Origin: Allantophomopsis cytisporea
Taxonomy: Eukaryota; Ascomycota; Leotiomycetes; Phacidiales; Phacidiaceae
Direction: 5' to 3'
NCBI GenBank assembly: GCA_024752435.1
Contig: CP103035.1
Coordinates: 868,001 to 932,000, forward strand
Length of the DNA stretch: 64,000 nucleotides
Shown piece after piece: positions 12,421-24,392 of this stretch. The translations under genes and the position numbers were made by a program. The notes under the pieces were generated by a model, which saw only the letters and a program-made list of their open reading frames with translations, ran no database searches and was not told the origin of the DNA. Position 1 is the stretch's first letter. Each line of letters starts with the position of its first letter.

Positions 12421-12723
12421 ATATTAGAGAGGAATGGTATGCATCTTTCCGTGGATAATAGATGGCAAACACGCCGGTATAAGACTGCAGCTATACGTGT
12501 GTCCCCCGTGACTTATATGTGTATGGAATTGAGACGTATGGTAAGACCCTCTTTCCTAAAGGTGATAGCGAAGGTGTGCTGTCGCTCCTACCTCATGTGT
12601 GAGTAAACTTGGTGTGTATCAAGATCTAGGTGATCTTTATGTTCTTGACTCGTCTCTATCTCCTTCGACATTTTCATCGTCCGTTGTCCATAATCCTCTA
12701 TCTGTTCTGTCAATGATGAAAGC
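12421..12723. other. Short intergenic region before the methyltransferase
   Basis: About 300 bp with no recognised feature. It must hold the ABM 3' UTR and the promoter and leader of the methyltransferase gene. Confidence 0.5.
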
Positions 12724-14653
12724 ATGATCTTGAAATTCACTTCACACGACGGCAGTATCATGGAGATCAACGAGCATGCCTCGCCGGTAGGTCAGTCTCC
12801 ACCCAAACCTGTTGCCACAGAAGAAAGTCCACATCGAAAACAGACTACGCTTTCATCTAAACCAACAGTCACAGCAAGGCATGGCAGTGCCAGAGATTCA
12901 CGCTCCAGAACTTCATCACCTCTCTTTTCGGTAATGCACTCCGATGATTCCCACTTGCCGTCATTGAAGGAAGGACTTAGATCAAAAACATTTCGTCAAA
13001 ACCTTCATTTATCCCTGGAATTAACTGGTGGGCAATCGAGTGGCAATAAATATAAGCGCCAGAATACCCATTACAGCCCCCTAATGATTTACAATGAGTA
13101 TGGCGAGCTCGTCGATCTCGAGGAACAGCTTCAACCGGTTACTTCTGCCACCATAACAGTCCTACAAGCTTTAAGACTGATTCGGAAGACGTTTCAACAT
13201 CAGGTCAGTTCCACCTGCATACGTTATCTCCAACAACTGATCCATGGTAGCATAAGGAGAAACTGTGTCTCTTGACCACTGCTGCATTGGCTAATGCCAT
13301 TCAAAGTAACGCCACTACGGACGGAGAGCACAAGAAGAATGCCCCCCTGCCATCTCCGCATAGACTTACCGCCTGGCAGCTCATATCACCAATTCCCCCT
13401 TGGCCAAAACTAACACCCAATAACCTTGAGCAGACTCTCCCAGAACGTACTGGCCCACCTCGCGTTCTTGAGATAGGCTGTGGTGACGGCCAGTGGTGCA
13501 TCTACGTCAAGAAGAAGAATCCAGACTGGATTATTCACGGCATTGGTGATGCAGATCGATGGTCCGCAGAGCTCGGGGACTGTCCGACAAAGTCAGCTAC
13601 CTATCTGATTTAGTAATCAGTCACTAACGCTTCACAGTGATTTTATGGAGTCAGTGAAGAAGGCTCCCATGGATGGTTACTTTGACGAAACCCACCTTAA
13701 TCATTCACACCCTATGTTTACTGTGAGGAACGTGAACAGCTTGATCAACCATCCAAACCCAATCCCTTATAAGTCGTACGATATGATCCGTGGCAGATAT
13801 ATTTTTGATCGCATTGAGAGCTACAAGTCCTTCCTTGAAGATGTTCGACTGTATGTGATTTTGTTCCTAAGTGTTTCAAGAAAGAACTCAGCTGATTAGC
13901 TCCAGAATTTTACAGCCAGATGGTATTGTCGAATTCATTGAGGTTGACCCTCGACCAAGGTTCCAGTTCGCAGGCAGACGTCGATCGGACAAGGAGCACA
14001 GAAGCAAGTCCGAGAATGACTGGACCGATATAATTGCTGATCGATTCCGAGATCCCTCTGATGCTGAACTCGTAATCAATATGCCAGCCCTGACGGAACG
14101 TATAGAAGCACGTCTCAGTGCAAAGCTACGACCCAAGGACGGCGTAGCAGCACATAATCTCAAGTCTTGGCTTCAAGGCGCAGGCTTCCACAACACCAAG
14201 CAGATTATCGTGAGAGTCCCAATCGGTGGCCAATCTCATGCTGGCCAGCTGCTCATTGACATGTTGAAATGGCAAGGCTCGCTCGAAGACTCCATTCCCA
14301 TTCTGAAGTCCACGCTCCCCGAGATCGATTACGACGAGCTTAATTACGCCCCTTTCTATATTGATCTTCACATCGTCACTGCTAGGAAGCCCCACTGTCC
14401 GCGTGCGGGAGACCTCATGAAGGATGGTACGAGGCTTGAGATGTCGCCGCAGAGAGAATTTGCTATGAATAGGTTAAATGATGCGGAGAGTAATCAGTGG
14501 CAGAGGTTCAATCTTGATGAGAAATTGACAGGCTTGTTGGAATCGCTAACGAGTCTGGATGCAGGGTTGGACTTGACTACGTTAGGCCCTCCTGAGGGGG
14601 CGGAGAGGAAGCATCGGAGATCGGTTTCGGAGGGAATCTTTGGGAGTGACTGA
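12724..14653 (+). CDS. SAM-dependent methyltransferase of the fungal UMTA/LaeA-like type
   Basis: Four exons: 12724-13203, 13251-13591, 13638-13850 and 13900-14653, joined in frame by three introns of 46-49 nt. The product is 595 aa. Residues 1-160 are a serine/threonine-rich, probably disordered lead. Motif I of class I methyltransferases, VLEIGCGDG, is at residues 232-240. Further on come DMIRGRYIFDRIESYKSFL and the post-II strand GIVEFIEVDPRPRF, in the order seen in fungal methyltransferase families around LaeA. The tail is polar. Substrate is unknown: LaeA-type proteins are regulators, others modify small molecules. ATG at 12724 is the first in frame; an in-frame ATG at 12760 is also possible. 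The preceding small ABM gene lies on the same strand. Confidence 0.75.
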
Positions 14654-15320
14654 GGTAATGGATGTTGCAGGATTCATATGACTCATTGTTAGGTGTTGCT
14701 TGATTCTATGGTAGGGTGCGGTATGATGCAGTTGAACTTTGTGTATTGCATGCTCCAGGACTTAGGCATTGGCTGTTGCTCAATTAATATGGTGGAGGTA
14801 TGATGAAGGTGTATTTCCTGTACACACCCACTAAACAAGATAGTATATAATCCAAGGATTGCTGTGACAATGAAGAGACACAAGCAGTATCGAGAAATTC
14901 TGTTGATCCAGGATGAGCTCTGTGAACACAAATACTCTCTCGTCTGCAAACCAAACCAGTAGCTCCAAATTCAAGATTTTGTTTTTCGTCACTTGGACCC
15001 TAAGTCATGTCAGGATATTCACATAGCTCAACGAGACGCATTCTTGCCTTGGCTTCAGTTCGGAGGGTACTCCTTTGTAGTAATGTTGCTACACGGTGTG
15101 AAGATGCTCAGAGGGCACAGGGCTCTTTGAAAGAGAGTGGTGTAGAGTTACCAAACATCCTCACTCACAGTGATGATGATTAATTCCAGGGGGGCCGGTA
15201 GTCATCCGACGATGACCATTCTGCTACCTGGACGTCTTCGAGCAAGCGCGCATTTTCACCGGCTATGCTATAATATAGAAGGGAGTTTCATGCGCAAATT
15301 CATCGATACCTTCTATCAAA

Positions 15321-15352
<32 letters not shown>

Positions 15353-15921
15353 CATCAACGAGTCTTGTTTCTTCATTCGGATCTCTGAGGAAAATAGGTT
15401 ATCGTACACAGCGAGATGCCCTTATCTTTTGCGAGGGATTGCATCACAATCCATAATTAAGATCAAGGCATCACGACACAGGAACAGACAGTGAGAAAAG
15501 AAACTAACTCTGTCTTCACCCAAAAATCACAGATCCATATATGCTGCACCGCCCAAATTCAAAGTAGGTAGTGATAAAGAAGGGGTTATCATTCCCTCGC
15601 CAAAAACTAATTTATATAGCACAAAGCACAAGCACAAGCTCCAACTCCAATCCACCTCATGATGCCAGTCCTTTCCAACAGACACAGAAATAAAATCCAA
15701 CAACAAAACAACGCAGCCAGCAGGCTATGCCATATCATTTTCCCCATTCGTTGCCCCCACTTCGGACCGGGAGTCCCTTCTGACAGGGAAATCCATCAAT
15801 CCCCAGTCCTTCAACCTTTCTGTTCATCAGCTCCTGATTCCGTGAGCCCCTCCCTCTCTCTCTCGTTCTTAAGTCATGCTCAGATGGTATCCATTGCATT
15901 ACAAATCACAGTCTTTTCTGT
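14654..15921. other. Convergent intergenic region with a CA microsatellite
   Basis: About 1.27 kb between two converging genes. It contains (AC)n at 15321-15351 and nothing that looks like a gene. The part nearest the MAPKK stop is probably its 3' UTR. Confidence 0.6.
15321..15351. repeat. (AC)n microsatellite
   Basis: About 15 dinucleotide units in an intergenic region. Confidence 0.95.
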
Positions 15922-17661
15922 CTAGTCATTCCAGCCCCACACCGTAGCCAAGAAATGTGCCATGTTGACGCGCTTGCTGCGCATCTCGACCATCCATGGA
16001 TGTTCCAGCATCCGCCAAGGACTAGCTCTTCGACTCGGTTCTTTCTCCAAACTACGAGGACGCATCAGTACACTATCTCCGAGGGAAACAGACGAAAGGG
16101 GACTTACCAGCACTCTATAAAATATTTGAAGTTCTCACTCCACTTGATGCCGGCCTCGGGCTCATCCTTCAATTTCGGAATGGGTTGTCGAACAATATAA
16201 CTAAGTAAATCGATGAGGCCAGCACGTGGCTGCACCTCGGTACCGTCCGCTGGGAAGGGGAAGCGGTGTTGGGCCACTTCGAGAAGAGTGACGCCGGTAC
16301 TCCACACGTCGGAAGTGATAGTGTAGGATTGCCCGGTGATGCGCTCGGGAGCCATATAGTAGGAGGTTCCAATAAAAGTGTTCGCGTCACCTTTGGTACC
16401 GAACTCTCCTGATACTCCAAAATCACAGAGCTTGACCTGGCCATCGCGGCACAGCAGGATGTTCGATGGCTTGATGTCTCGGTGGATAATTTTCTTTCCA
16501 TATAGGTAGGTCAGGCCTCGGAGGACACCCTCCGCGACTTTTCCAAGGACTTTTTCGCCAGTGCGTCCGCCCAGCTTCTTTACCTCGCGGTAAATACTGT
16601 CTAAAGATCCACCCTCACAGAATTCCATAGCAATCGACAACGTGGCGGTAGAAGGCTCAACAAAGGCTCCGTAGTAGCGGCAGATATATTCGGATTTACA
16701 AGAAGTATTGAAAGAGAGTTCTCGGAGAATTTGTTTCTTAACATCTGGATCGGGGTTTGTAGTAATAATCTAGTTTGCAGTCAGTGGAACGTTCGGTTGA
16801 TGTCCGTATGAATATAATTAGGCGCACCTTCAATGCGAATATTGTCTTTCCACCTTTGAGCATACAACGCGTAACAGCTCCTCCAGCACCCTCTCCTAGA
16901 CTGCCTAATTCCTCGATGCGCTTCTCACTACTAGCTACTCGCCAGCCATCGTCATCCAGGTCTTCTACGTCGAGCGTACGTCCCTTCTCTAAGCTCAATG
17001 CACTGATATCCGGTAACCCAGTCATGCTACCATCTCGTTCCATGCCAACTCCGCCTTCATTACTGCTCGCTCGCTCCGAGTATACAGAGCCAACAGCCGA
17101 CGCAGGGTCTGATTTGCCTTGCTGCTGCCCCAGACCCATAGCATATTGGGATGCAAATGACAAGGCGGAGTATTGCGATCCTGCGGAGGTAGGTCCACTG
17201 GCGCGGCCCTCGAGCGGTCCAAAGCTACCAGATCTAGAGTGTGCAGCACTGCTTTCACTCCCACCACTCGCTGATTGACCCGTTGCTAGAGCAAGACTCG
17301 GCCGTCCGTTCTGCGGTCGTCCATTTTGAAGGGTCTGTAGAGGTTGGCCGGGCGCACCCTCCTGGGGTGTAGAATTACTGCCCATCGGTGTGGCCAGACG
17401 AAGCTGTGGTAACGCAGGTCTCGAAGGCGGTTGTGGATGCGATGGAAGACCGAGGGTTGGAACTGCCCCACTACTGACTGGCTTTGCATTCGGTGAAGGT
17501 GGAATTGCGAGGCCTAATCTAGGAGTTCGTGCTCCTCCATTCGATCGACTGCCTGGAATAGGCGGGCGAAGAAGCGGTGCTGGAGCAGACATCATGGGTG
17601 CGGGAGAAGGATTCGTGGCTGGAGCAGGTGTTTCTGTTGTCGAGGTCTCTGAGGTCTCCAT
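15922..17661 (-). CDS. MKK1: MAP kinase kinase of the cell wall integrity pathway (Mkk1/Mkk2 type)
   Basis: Exons are 17661-16828, 16769-16108 and 16051-15922, giving 541 aa. The first intron has a GTGCGC donor, the second GTAAGT; they restore FALK-IITTNPDPDVKK and FIEC-CLEKEPSRR. The N-terminal half is disordered (P, S, G) with the LLRPPIPG and PRLGLAIPPSP elements shared by fungal Mkk proteins, a likely docking region. The kinase domain shows a glycine loop LGEGAGGAV, the ATP lysine in FALK, HRDIKPSN (HRD about 374-376), DFG (about 394-396), an activation segment GDANTFIGTSYYMAPER, and the C-terminal HPWMVEM. By family it is phosphorylated by Bck1 and activates the Slt2/Mpk1 MAP kinase. The frame remains open upstream of 17661 to a possible splice acceptor near 17932, so a longer N-terminus is possible. 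Confidence 0.9.
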
Positions 17662-18239
17662 AAAGTTAGCATCGTCTCCGGTCTCCCAACTATATGCAAA
17701 AGATCTAGATATATGGGATGCAATCAAGCGTACATTTGTGCCAGGTATGGCGAGTGACGAAGATGACGGTATGTTTTCCTGTGCTTTAGCAGCTTCGTTG
17801 CCGTTATCAGCACCCCGACTTTGATCCTGCATGGGCACTGCAGCTATCGCTGCTGCCCGCGTGGCTCTGCTACTGTCGGAAGCCGATGGTTGGTCGCCGT
17901 GCGAAATTGGAGTATCCCACGGATTCCTCTAAGTGAATAATCTGCTTGACTTGGGTGGTTTTCGTGGTTCAGGTACTTTCGGGTTTGGCGGGTGAAGAAG
18001 TTGTGAAGAATAAGAATAATTTGGGGGGGGGTGGAAGAAGGAGGAGTGGAGGGGATTTGAAGATGATGAGCGTCAAAAGTCGGCTGTTGGAGAATGCGGA
18101 GGTGATGGAGCTGTTTCAAGTAACAGTTAGCCTCTGGCGTTGTTGAGATGAATTGATCTGTGTGGACATGGACAAGAATCAATAATGTGACAGGAAAACT
18201 GGGGACTGACTTGGGGGCGAATTTAAGAGATGAGATTTG

Positions 18240-18296
18240 AAGAAGAAGAAGAAGAAGAAGGAGGAGAAGAAGAAGAAGAAGAAGAAGAAGAAGAAG
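18240..18296. repeat. (GAA)n microsatellite
   Basis: About 19 GAA units with one GAGGAG interruption, upstream of MKK1. Confidence 0.93.
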
Positions 18297-19149
18297 GTAA
18301 AGAAGAAAAAGGTGAAGTAGAGTTTTGTGTTTTCAGTTGTGTCTATGTTATAATATCTGAGAGTAACGAGTAAATTCTGGGATGGGTTTTGCTATGTGAG
18401 TTGAATTATTTGGGGTCTGGATTGTTGGTTGGTGGTGTTGTGCAAGTAAGTAACGACTAAGTAAGTGGTGGTGGTGGTGGACTGTGGGTTGTGGTGTGGA
18501 TGTGATTGTGGTTGCGGGTGATGTGAGTGTGTTCAAGGGTCTTTGATGGGTCGGTAAGGCGAGGTGAGGCGAGGTAAGGCAAAGGGTCAGGTAGGTAGGT
18601 AGGTGTAAGTGTAAGTGTGAATGAGTATAGATGAGTGCAGGTGAGTGTAGATGATGCAGATAAATAGAAAAAGTATCTAAAATGACTTCCTTCCCTCTGC
18701 TAAGGTATAGATAGTATAGATAGTATTATAGTATCAAGTATCAAGTATCACAGTATCATCGTAGTATGGATGATATGCGTCTCTTATGAATGTCTGTCTG
18801 TCTATTCTATGAACCAGTATAGACTGAGGTAAGGCATCGATACGCATGCATTTGAACCCAGCAGCACATGGTGAGCGACGCGCATATTACTTCTTCTCTA
18901 TCGAGTAGGATATGCGAAGGCATTTGATAATATTGCATTCGTATTTATGTTTATATTTATATTTATATTGGAATTGGAACTTGTATCAAATATTTATCTA
19001 CCGAGAGTATATAGTTTGTGTAGAGACGAGTAGAGTGTTACTCCGTAAAGAACATACATACATAGACTGACTACCTATCAAGCTGAACAATCTATTCATA
19101 TTCCAATACAAACTTACATTATAATATTGTACTTGCTGAATATTCATTG

Positions 19150-19206
19150 ATTTATTCATTCGTTCATTCGTTCGTTCATTCATTCATACCTACCTACCTA
19201 CCTACC
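19150..19206. repeat. ATTC and CTAC tetranucleotide repeats
   Basis: A degenerate ATTC/GTTC array runs directly into about five CTAC units. Confidence 0.85.
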
Positions 19207-20809
19207 TCACCTTACCTTATTTTAGCACATGAATTATATTGTACGCAAGGATAAGGTAACTACTACGTACTCACTCACGTACTCAATTTGCCGATATATA
19301 TCATTTCGGCCGACTGTTGCGGCATGGGCGGGCAGTGTAGTCTCATACCATCGCGCCAAATCACCAAATGGAGAAGTCTTCGTACCTCTTGCGCGCCGAT
19401 CACTGCGCCTAGGAACAAAGACTTGATGTCAGAAAAAGACACCTCAACTTCCCCAGCAGTAAAGTCGAAACGCTATGGTAAGCATAGGAAACGCACCAGT
19501 GTTCTAAAAAGAAAGTGACAAGCAGGGACATCAGAAAGAGTACCAGAAGGGCCGGAGACAAGAGCCAAGAGCCAAGCTCGAATTATTTCCCTCTTCTTTT
19601 GCGCTCTGGGCCTCCCCTTCTTGGTCCTTCGCGACGTTACAACGGACAACTTTACGAGCTTGTTCTGCGCTCTCACGTACGACATGATCTCTCTTCCCTT
19701 CACAGCTTCGCGCCAAGTATCCAAAAGTATATAAATACGACTGTCTACTGACCCTTTAATTTCGTGCGCTATCCAAAAACAGAGTCCAGATGTACGAGCT
19801 TCGTCATTGTTTGCCTCGAGTGAACTACGGGCCAAACGTTTATTCTCAGCATGTCTCAATCCTGGGACTTGGACTCCCGGGCGTTTTGATTGCTCAATCG
19901 CACGCTGCGGATCTACGCTCAACCCGTTTAGCAATAACGAACGAAGCGAGAATCACAATTATAACATCGTGCATACGAGGCAGGAATTGGCATTGATATG
20001 CACAATAGGCGCAGAGGGTCTGATGCTTGTCATCGAGTTACAGCCGATGATGTGTGTATATGGATGGATGTATGGATGGATGTCATGGATGTATGTATGT
20101 GATGAGGTCGGGAGATGACCAACAACCCTTCCTTTCCTTTCTCTCACTCCTTGAATACGGAAAACTGAGGCTGTGAAAAGCTATATGTGGTCTTGCATGA
20201 ACGAAGTGCTAGAGCACCATGTTATTCAATATGTACGTTGAGGTAATACCCACCTCGCTTTTGATGCGTGTGCTTCTCAGCCTTTGGGCTGTAAACGATT
20301 ACTTCTTGTGTTTCCTGCTCGTTTTCAGCCCCCAAGAGCTGCGAGTCTGCGTATATCCATTCTGGTGTATTGGGCTGGTTCAACGTCAGATTGAGGACCG
20401 ACGACTAACAATTGATGATTGACGTTGGTGGTGGCCGTTTCTCACCCCCATATGCCTGTTCCCTTCGTTTCAGCAACATCGCAGTCAATGTTTGGTCAGC
20501 GCGTGCTCTGCATGGCATGGGCTCGACGGCACGACGAAGCGCGCGCTACCTGCCTGACAAGCCCAGGTAGCCCGGCCTGAAGTGGCCTGAGCCATCCGGG
20601 AAACCCATTTCAGGCACAAAGCCAAAGTCTAAGCAAATGCGAAGCAAAGCAAAAGGCAACGTCCTCGCTTGTGATACGCTCGGTCGGCGATAATAATCTC
20701 ATTCCCCCAACCCATTTATTTTCAGATCAACGACAAGGGCAAAATCTACAGCGCTTGATTTCCCCGAATAAGAATTCTATTGTACCGACTATAAGCCCCA
20801 TCACACGAC

Positions 20810-22458
20810 ATGGGCTCTAAGATCCTCAAGGAAGAGGGAGACTCCACCGTCACCCGCCGAAGATCCATCGACGACGTCTCGGACATCTCTGACGCTGAGT
20901 CGGCTTCCGGCTCTGAAAATTCCTACGATTCCGATAGCCTCGACAACAGCGAATCTCGAAAACGTAGAAAGGTCTCGCCCATACCAGTCGATGAACCTCT
21001 GGTGCCAACAACCTCTGTACCATCTCGAATTAAGGCAAAGTCAAAGCAGGATGTTCTGCCAATTGCTCCTCTGACTGGCTCCATTTCTGCGCCGGTTGAT
21101 CCTGTTGCAACTTTCGAATCTATAAATGTGAAGCCATGGCTGGTGAAGTCTCTGAGCTCTATGGCCATCAAAAGGCCAACGGGAATTCAGAAAGGATGTA
21201 TACCAGAAATTTTAAAGGGTAGAGATTGTATTGGAGGCAGTAGAACTGGTTCCGGAAAGACAGTAGCCTTTGCTGTGCCCATTTTGCAAAAATGGTCTGA
21301 AGATCCAATTGGTATCTTTGCTGTTGTCTTGACACCAACGAGGTATGGTGACACCTTTGATTTGACCAAAGACTTGCAATGCTAACTCTCGTATCCAGGG
21401 AATTGGCACTGCAAATATACGAGCAGATCAAAGCGATATCTTCACCACAGTCACTGAAAGCTATTCTGATCACTGGAGGATCTGATATGCGACCACAAGC
21501 CATTGAACTTGCCAAAAGACCCCATATCGTTATTGCAACACCCGGACGCCTGGCGGATCACATCAGAACATCTGGAGAAGACACAATATGCGCTTTACGC
21601 CGTGTACGAATGGTAGTGCTGGATGAAGCGGATCGTCTTCTATCTTCAAGTGGGCCTGGAAGTATGCTACCAGATGTAGAGGAGTGTATATCCGTACTCC
21701 CACCAGCCGCGAAGCGCCAGACATTACTCTTTACAGCAACAATCACACCCGAAGTTCGAGCGCTCAAGGAGCTACCACGGACTCCGGGCAAGCCACCAGT
21801 ATTCGTCTGCGAAGTCGACACACAGAAACTCGCCATCCCAGGCCAACTACGACAGATGCACATCCAAGTACCGGTGACGCACCGCGAGCACTACCTCCAC
21901 ATGTTCCTGCTCACCGATGCCAACCTTCCCAAATCAGTCATCATTTTCTGCAACCGCACGTCGACAGCCGACTACCTCACACACTTACTGCGCCTGCTCG
22001 ACCACCGCGTCACAGCCCTGCACTCTAAGCTCCCGCAACGCCAACGAATCGACAACCTCGCGCGGTTCCGTGCCTCTGCAGCGCGCATCCTCGTCGCCAC
22101 CGACGTAGCCGCCAGAGGTCTCGACATCCCCGAGGTGGGGCTGGTGGTCAACTACGACATTCCACGCGACCCGGACGACTACATCCACCGTGTGGGCCGA
22201 ACGGCGCGTGCGGGACGCAAGGGTGATGCCGTTACGTTCGTGGGGCAGAGGGATGTGCAGCTTGTGCAGGCTATCGAGGGGCGCGTTGGGCGCGAGATGG
22301 TCAAGTGGGAGGAGGAGGGGGTTAATCTTGAGACGAGGGTTTTGCGGGAGGCGTTGAAGTTGGTGGGTGAGAAGAAGCGGGAGGCTATGTTGGAGATTGA
22401 GGAGGGTAGAGAGGTCGGTGGGAAGAGGAAGAGGGGGATGGTTAAGAAGAATAAGTAG
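20810..22458 (+). CDS. DBP8: DEAD-box ATP-dependent RNA helicase Dbp8
   Basis: Exons are 20810-21342 and 21399-22458. The 56-nt intron (GTATGG donor, GCTAAC branch site, CCAG acceptor) falls inside the PTREL motif and restores it. The product is 530 aa. Motifs in order: Q-motif region (KRPTGIQKGCIPEIL), motif I GSRTGSGKT (143-151), PTREL (about 176-180), TPGR, DEAD (253-256), a TAT variant of the SAT motif, ARGLD and HRVGRTARAGR. The N-terminus is acidic and serine-rich, and the C-terminus ends in a basic KRKRGMVKKNK tail. The GGSRTGSGKT and WSEDPIGIFAVVLTPTR wording is characteristic of Dbp8, which acts with Esf2 in early 18S rRNA processing in the nucleolus. The gene converges with GTR2 downstream. 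Confidence 0.93.
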
Positions 22459-22928
22459 AGTAGTTATTATACCCGATGGAGCTATGCTTCCCATTGAATT
22501 CTATACATTTTCTAAGGACACAGCCCCTTAATATCTCTCCTATATTTCCTTGCCTTGCCTGTCTTGTCCACATCAAACTCTCAGCCACTCTGAGTTGCTT
22601 GTCCAGTTCCATAATTTAGTCATTGCCATGTATCTTGCAATTTCAATTTACATAATGAAATCGTGGCTCCCTCACCTGACCCAAAACCCAAAAACGTCAC
22701 ACAAATCACGTATCAACACAGCAGGCCCAGCACAAATTACAGAGCAAGTGATGCAATTCTCTAATCCACAAACGACCAACCACCAGATCCATGAAACAAA
22801 ATGACCAACCAATTTTTCGCGCCTCGCCGGGCAAATTCCATGTGATATCGCAAAGAAGCATCAAGACTAACAGGTGTCATCACCCAACCAAATCAACTTT
22901 GCAAGCAAACTTCCCCTTAAAGATCCCC
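22459..22928. other. Convergent 3' region between DBP8 and GTR2
   Basis: 470 bp presumably holding both 3' UTRs. No further feature is visible. Confidence 0.5.
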
Positions 22929-24392
22929 CTACTTCCTCTTCGTAATCTCAAACACCTCCTTCAAGCCCTCACAAACACTCTCGATGTTAAGACCAACAGC
23001 CGGCATCTTCGCATAGCTGCCTTCGCGCATGACAGCAACAAGAGCGAGGTACTTGTTGACTTCTCTCAGGATGACAGGGCGGCCGCCAACCTCGCCAGCA
23101 TGAACATTGATACCGGCGCGCTTATCACCTGCGCCGTCTTTAAGTACGATGCAGCTCTCTGCCTCAGCGCAGCCCAGCTGGTCGGCGATCGGCTTGTTCC
23201 AGGGTTCGGCCTCGAGAGTGGCGATATATTCTGGGGAGCGTTCCCAGCCGTAGATCTCGGAGATGTCGACAACAACATCGATGTAGTCGGAGCAGATCTC
23301 GTAGGAGGGCATGTCTACTGGGGAAGAATCTGTGGCGATGTAGATCTTGCTGAGCACGTCAAAAAGGTAAGCTTTCTCGAATCTGCAGTTGCGGCATAGA
23401 TCATTGAGAAGGGCTTCGAGGGTAGGGAGATGGGGGATCAGCTTCTGGATGACTTTGCTAAACGCTTCAAATATGGAGTGGTTATAGATTGAGGTGAGAT
23501 GGAAGTTGATAGGTGCGTTCTCGATGCCCGAGTCTGAGAGCTCGTCTTGGATGCGTTGCATGATATCTCTCTGGATATCTTGGCGATAGTCGTCGGAGAG
23601 ACCATCAACCTTATGGATGAATACCTCGATATTTATGAGTGGGTAGGAGCGCTGGAGGTTGAGAATTGTGTTGTTAAGGCGTGTAATTGCATCAAGATAT
23701 TCGTCTTGAGCATCAATTACCCAAATTAACGCTCCAGTCTCGCCGAAGATGGATTCGATATCGAATTGAGGATCAAGGAAATCTAATTGACCTGGGAAGT
23801 CCCAGACTTGAAAATCCATGAAGGAGCTGCGGAGGTAACGATTGTTAGTTCTGTCTTTTCTTGTTGTCTTGGCGTGACGATCGAAGGGTGGTGGTTCATA
23901 CTGCATAGGGTCCTTTTGAATACGTGCCGTTGACTCCAGGAAGAGCGTCTCTGTCGGCGGCATCTTGTGGAAAACAACGCTCGAGATTGATGACTTTCCG
24001 CTTCTGTTTGATGTGAGCATATCACGCGCCCAAGATAGGAAATTTTATGCTTACCTTCGCTGACCCATCAACAACAATCTAGGCTTACCCTTCGCAGCCT
24101 GAGCTGGTGATGGCTCAGGAACATTGATCGCGCCGCTCTTCTGAAGCTTGTTTCTGTCCTGTGTATAGATACCATCAAGAGTAAGCGATGCCCGACTTAG
24201 ATGTCTTACAGGTCCTTGACGTGCAGGACCATTATACGTGCCATCCTCGACTGTAATACGGCGACCTTTATGGAGGAGCGACATGATGGTATTCTTGTCG
24301 AAAATGAAAGTTACAGCCAAGGGAACTGTAAAATATGTGGAGGAAGTGGCTAACTTAGAAGCAGCCCGCAGGATATCGTGAGAGTTGCCCAT
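22929..24392 (-). CDS. GTR2: Rag-family small GTPase Gtr2 (RagC/D type)
   Basis: Exons are 24392-24055, 24003-23902 and 23826-22929, giving 445 aa. The first intron interrupts the P-loop (GQRR-SGKSS). The second, 75 nt (GTATGA donor, CTAAC branch, CGCAG acceptor), is a multiple of three and stop-free, so the unspliced frame reads through; splicing restores KDPMHSFMDFQVWDFPGQ, the conserved G-domain stretch. HKVD (G4) and the C-terminal roadblock-like domain follow. By family it pairs with Gtr1 in the EGO/Ragulator system at the vacuole and signals amino-acid status to TORC1. The first ATG at 24392 gives an unusual N-terminus; an in-frame ATG at 24284 (MSLLHKG) may be the true start. Confidence 0.9.

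Larger units (their letters stand above)
17662..20809. other. Long divergent promoter region between MKK1 and DBP8
   Basis: About 3.1 kb without a supported gene. It holds a (GAA)n tract at 18240-18296, short AGGT and GTATAGATA repeats near 18590 and 18710, and ATTC then CTAC repeats at about 19150-19206. Open frames near 19473-19934 and 20219-20422 have no family resemblance. The part at 17662-18350 is probably the MKK1 5' leader and may contain an upstream exon. Confidence 0.6.

Noticed and set aside
11888..14653. A secondary-metabolite biosynthetic cluster
   Set aside because: Only an ABM protein and a methyltransferase are present. No backbone enzyme, transporter or cluster regulator lies nearby.
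19473..19934. 153-codon minus-strand frame between MKK1 and DBP8
   Set aside because: Overlapping plus-strand frames of similar length exist and no motif or homology could be recognised.
23827..23901. A 25-residue insertion in the Gtr2 G domain (reading the frame unspliced)
   Set aside because: Consensus donor, branch site and acceptor are present and splicing restores the conserved sequence, so it is treated as an intron.
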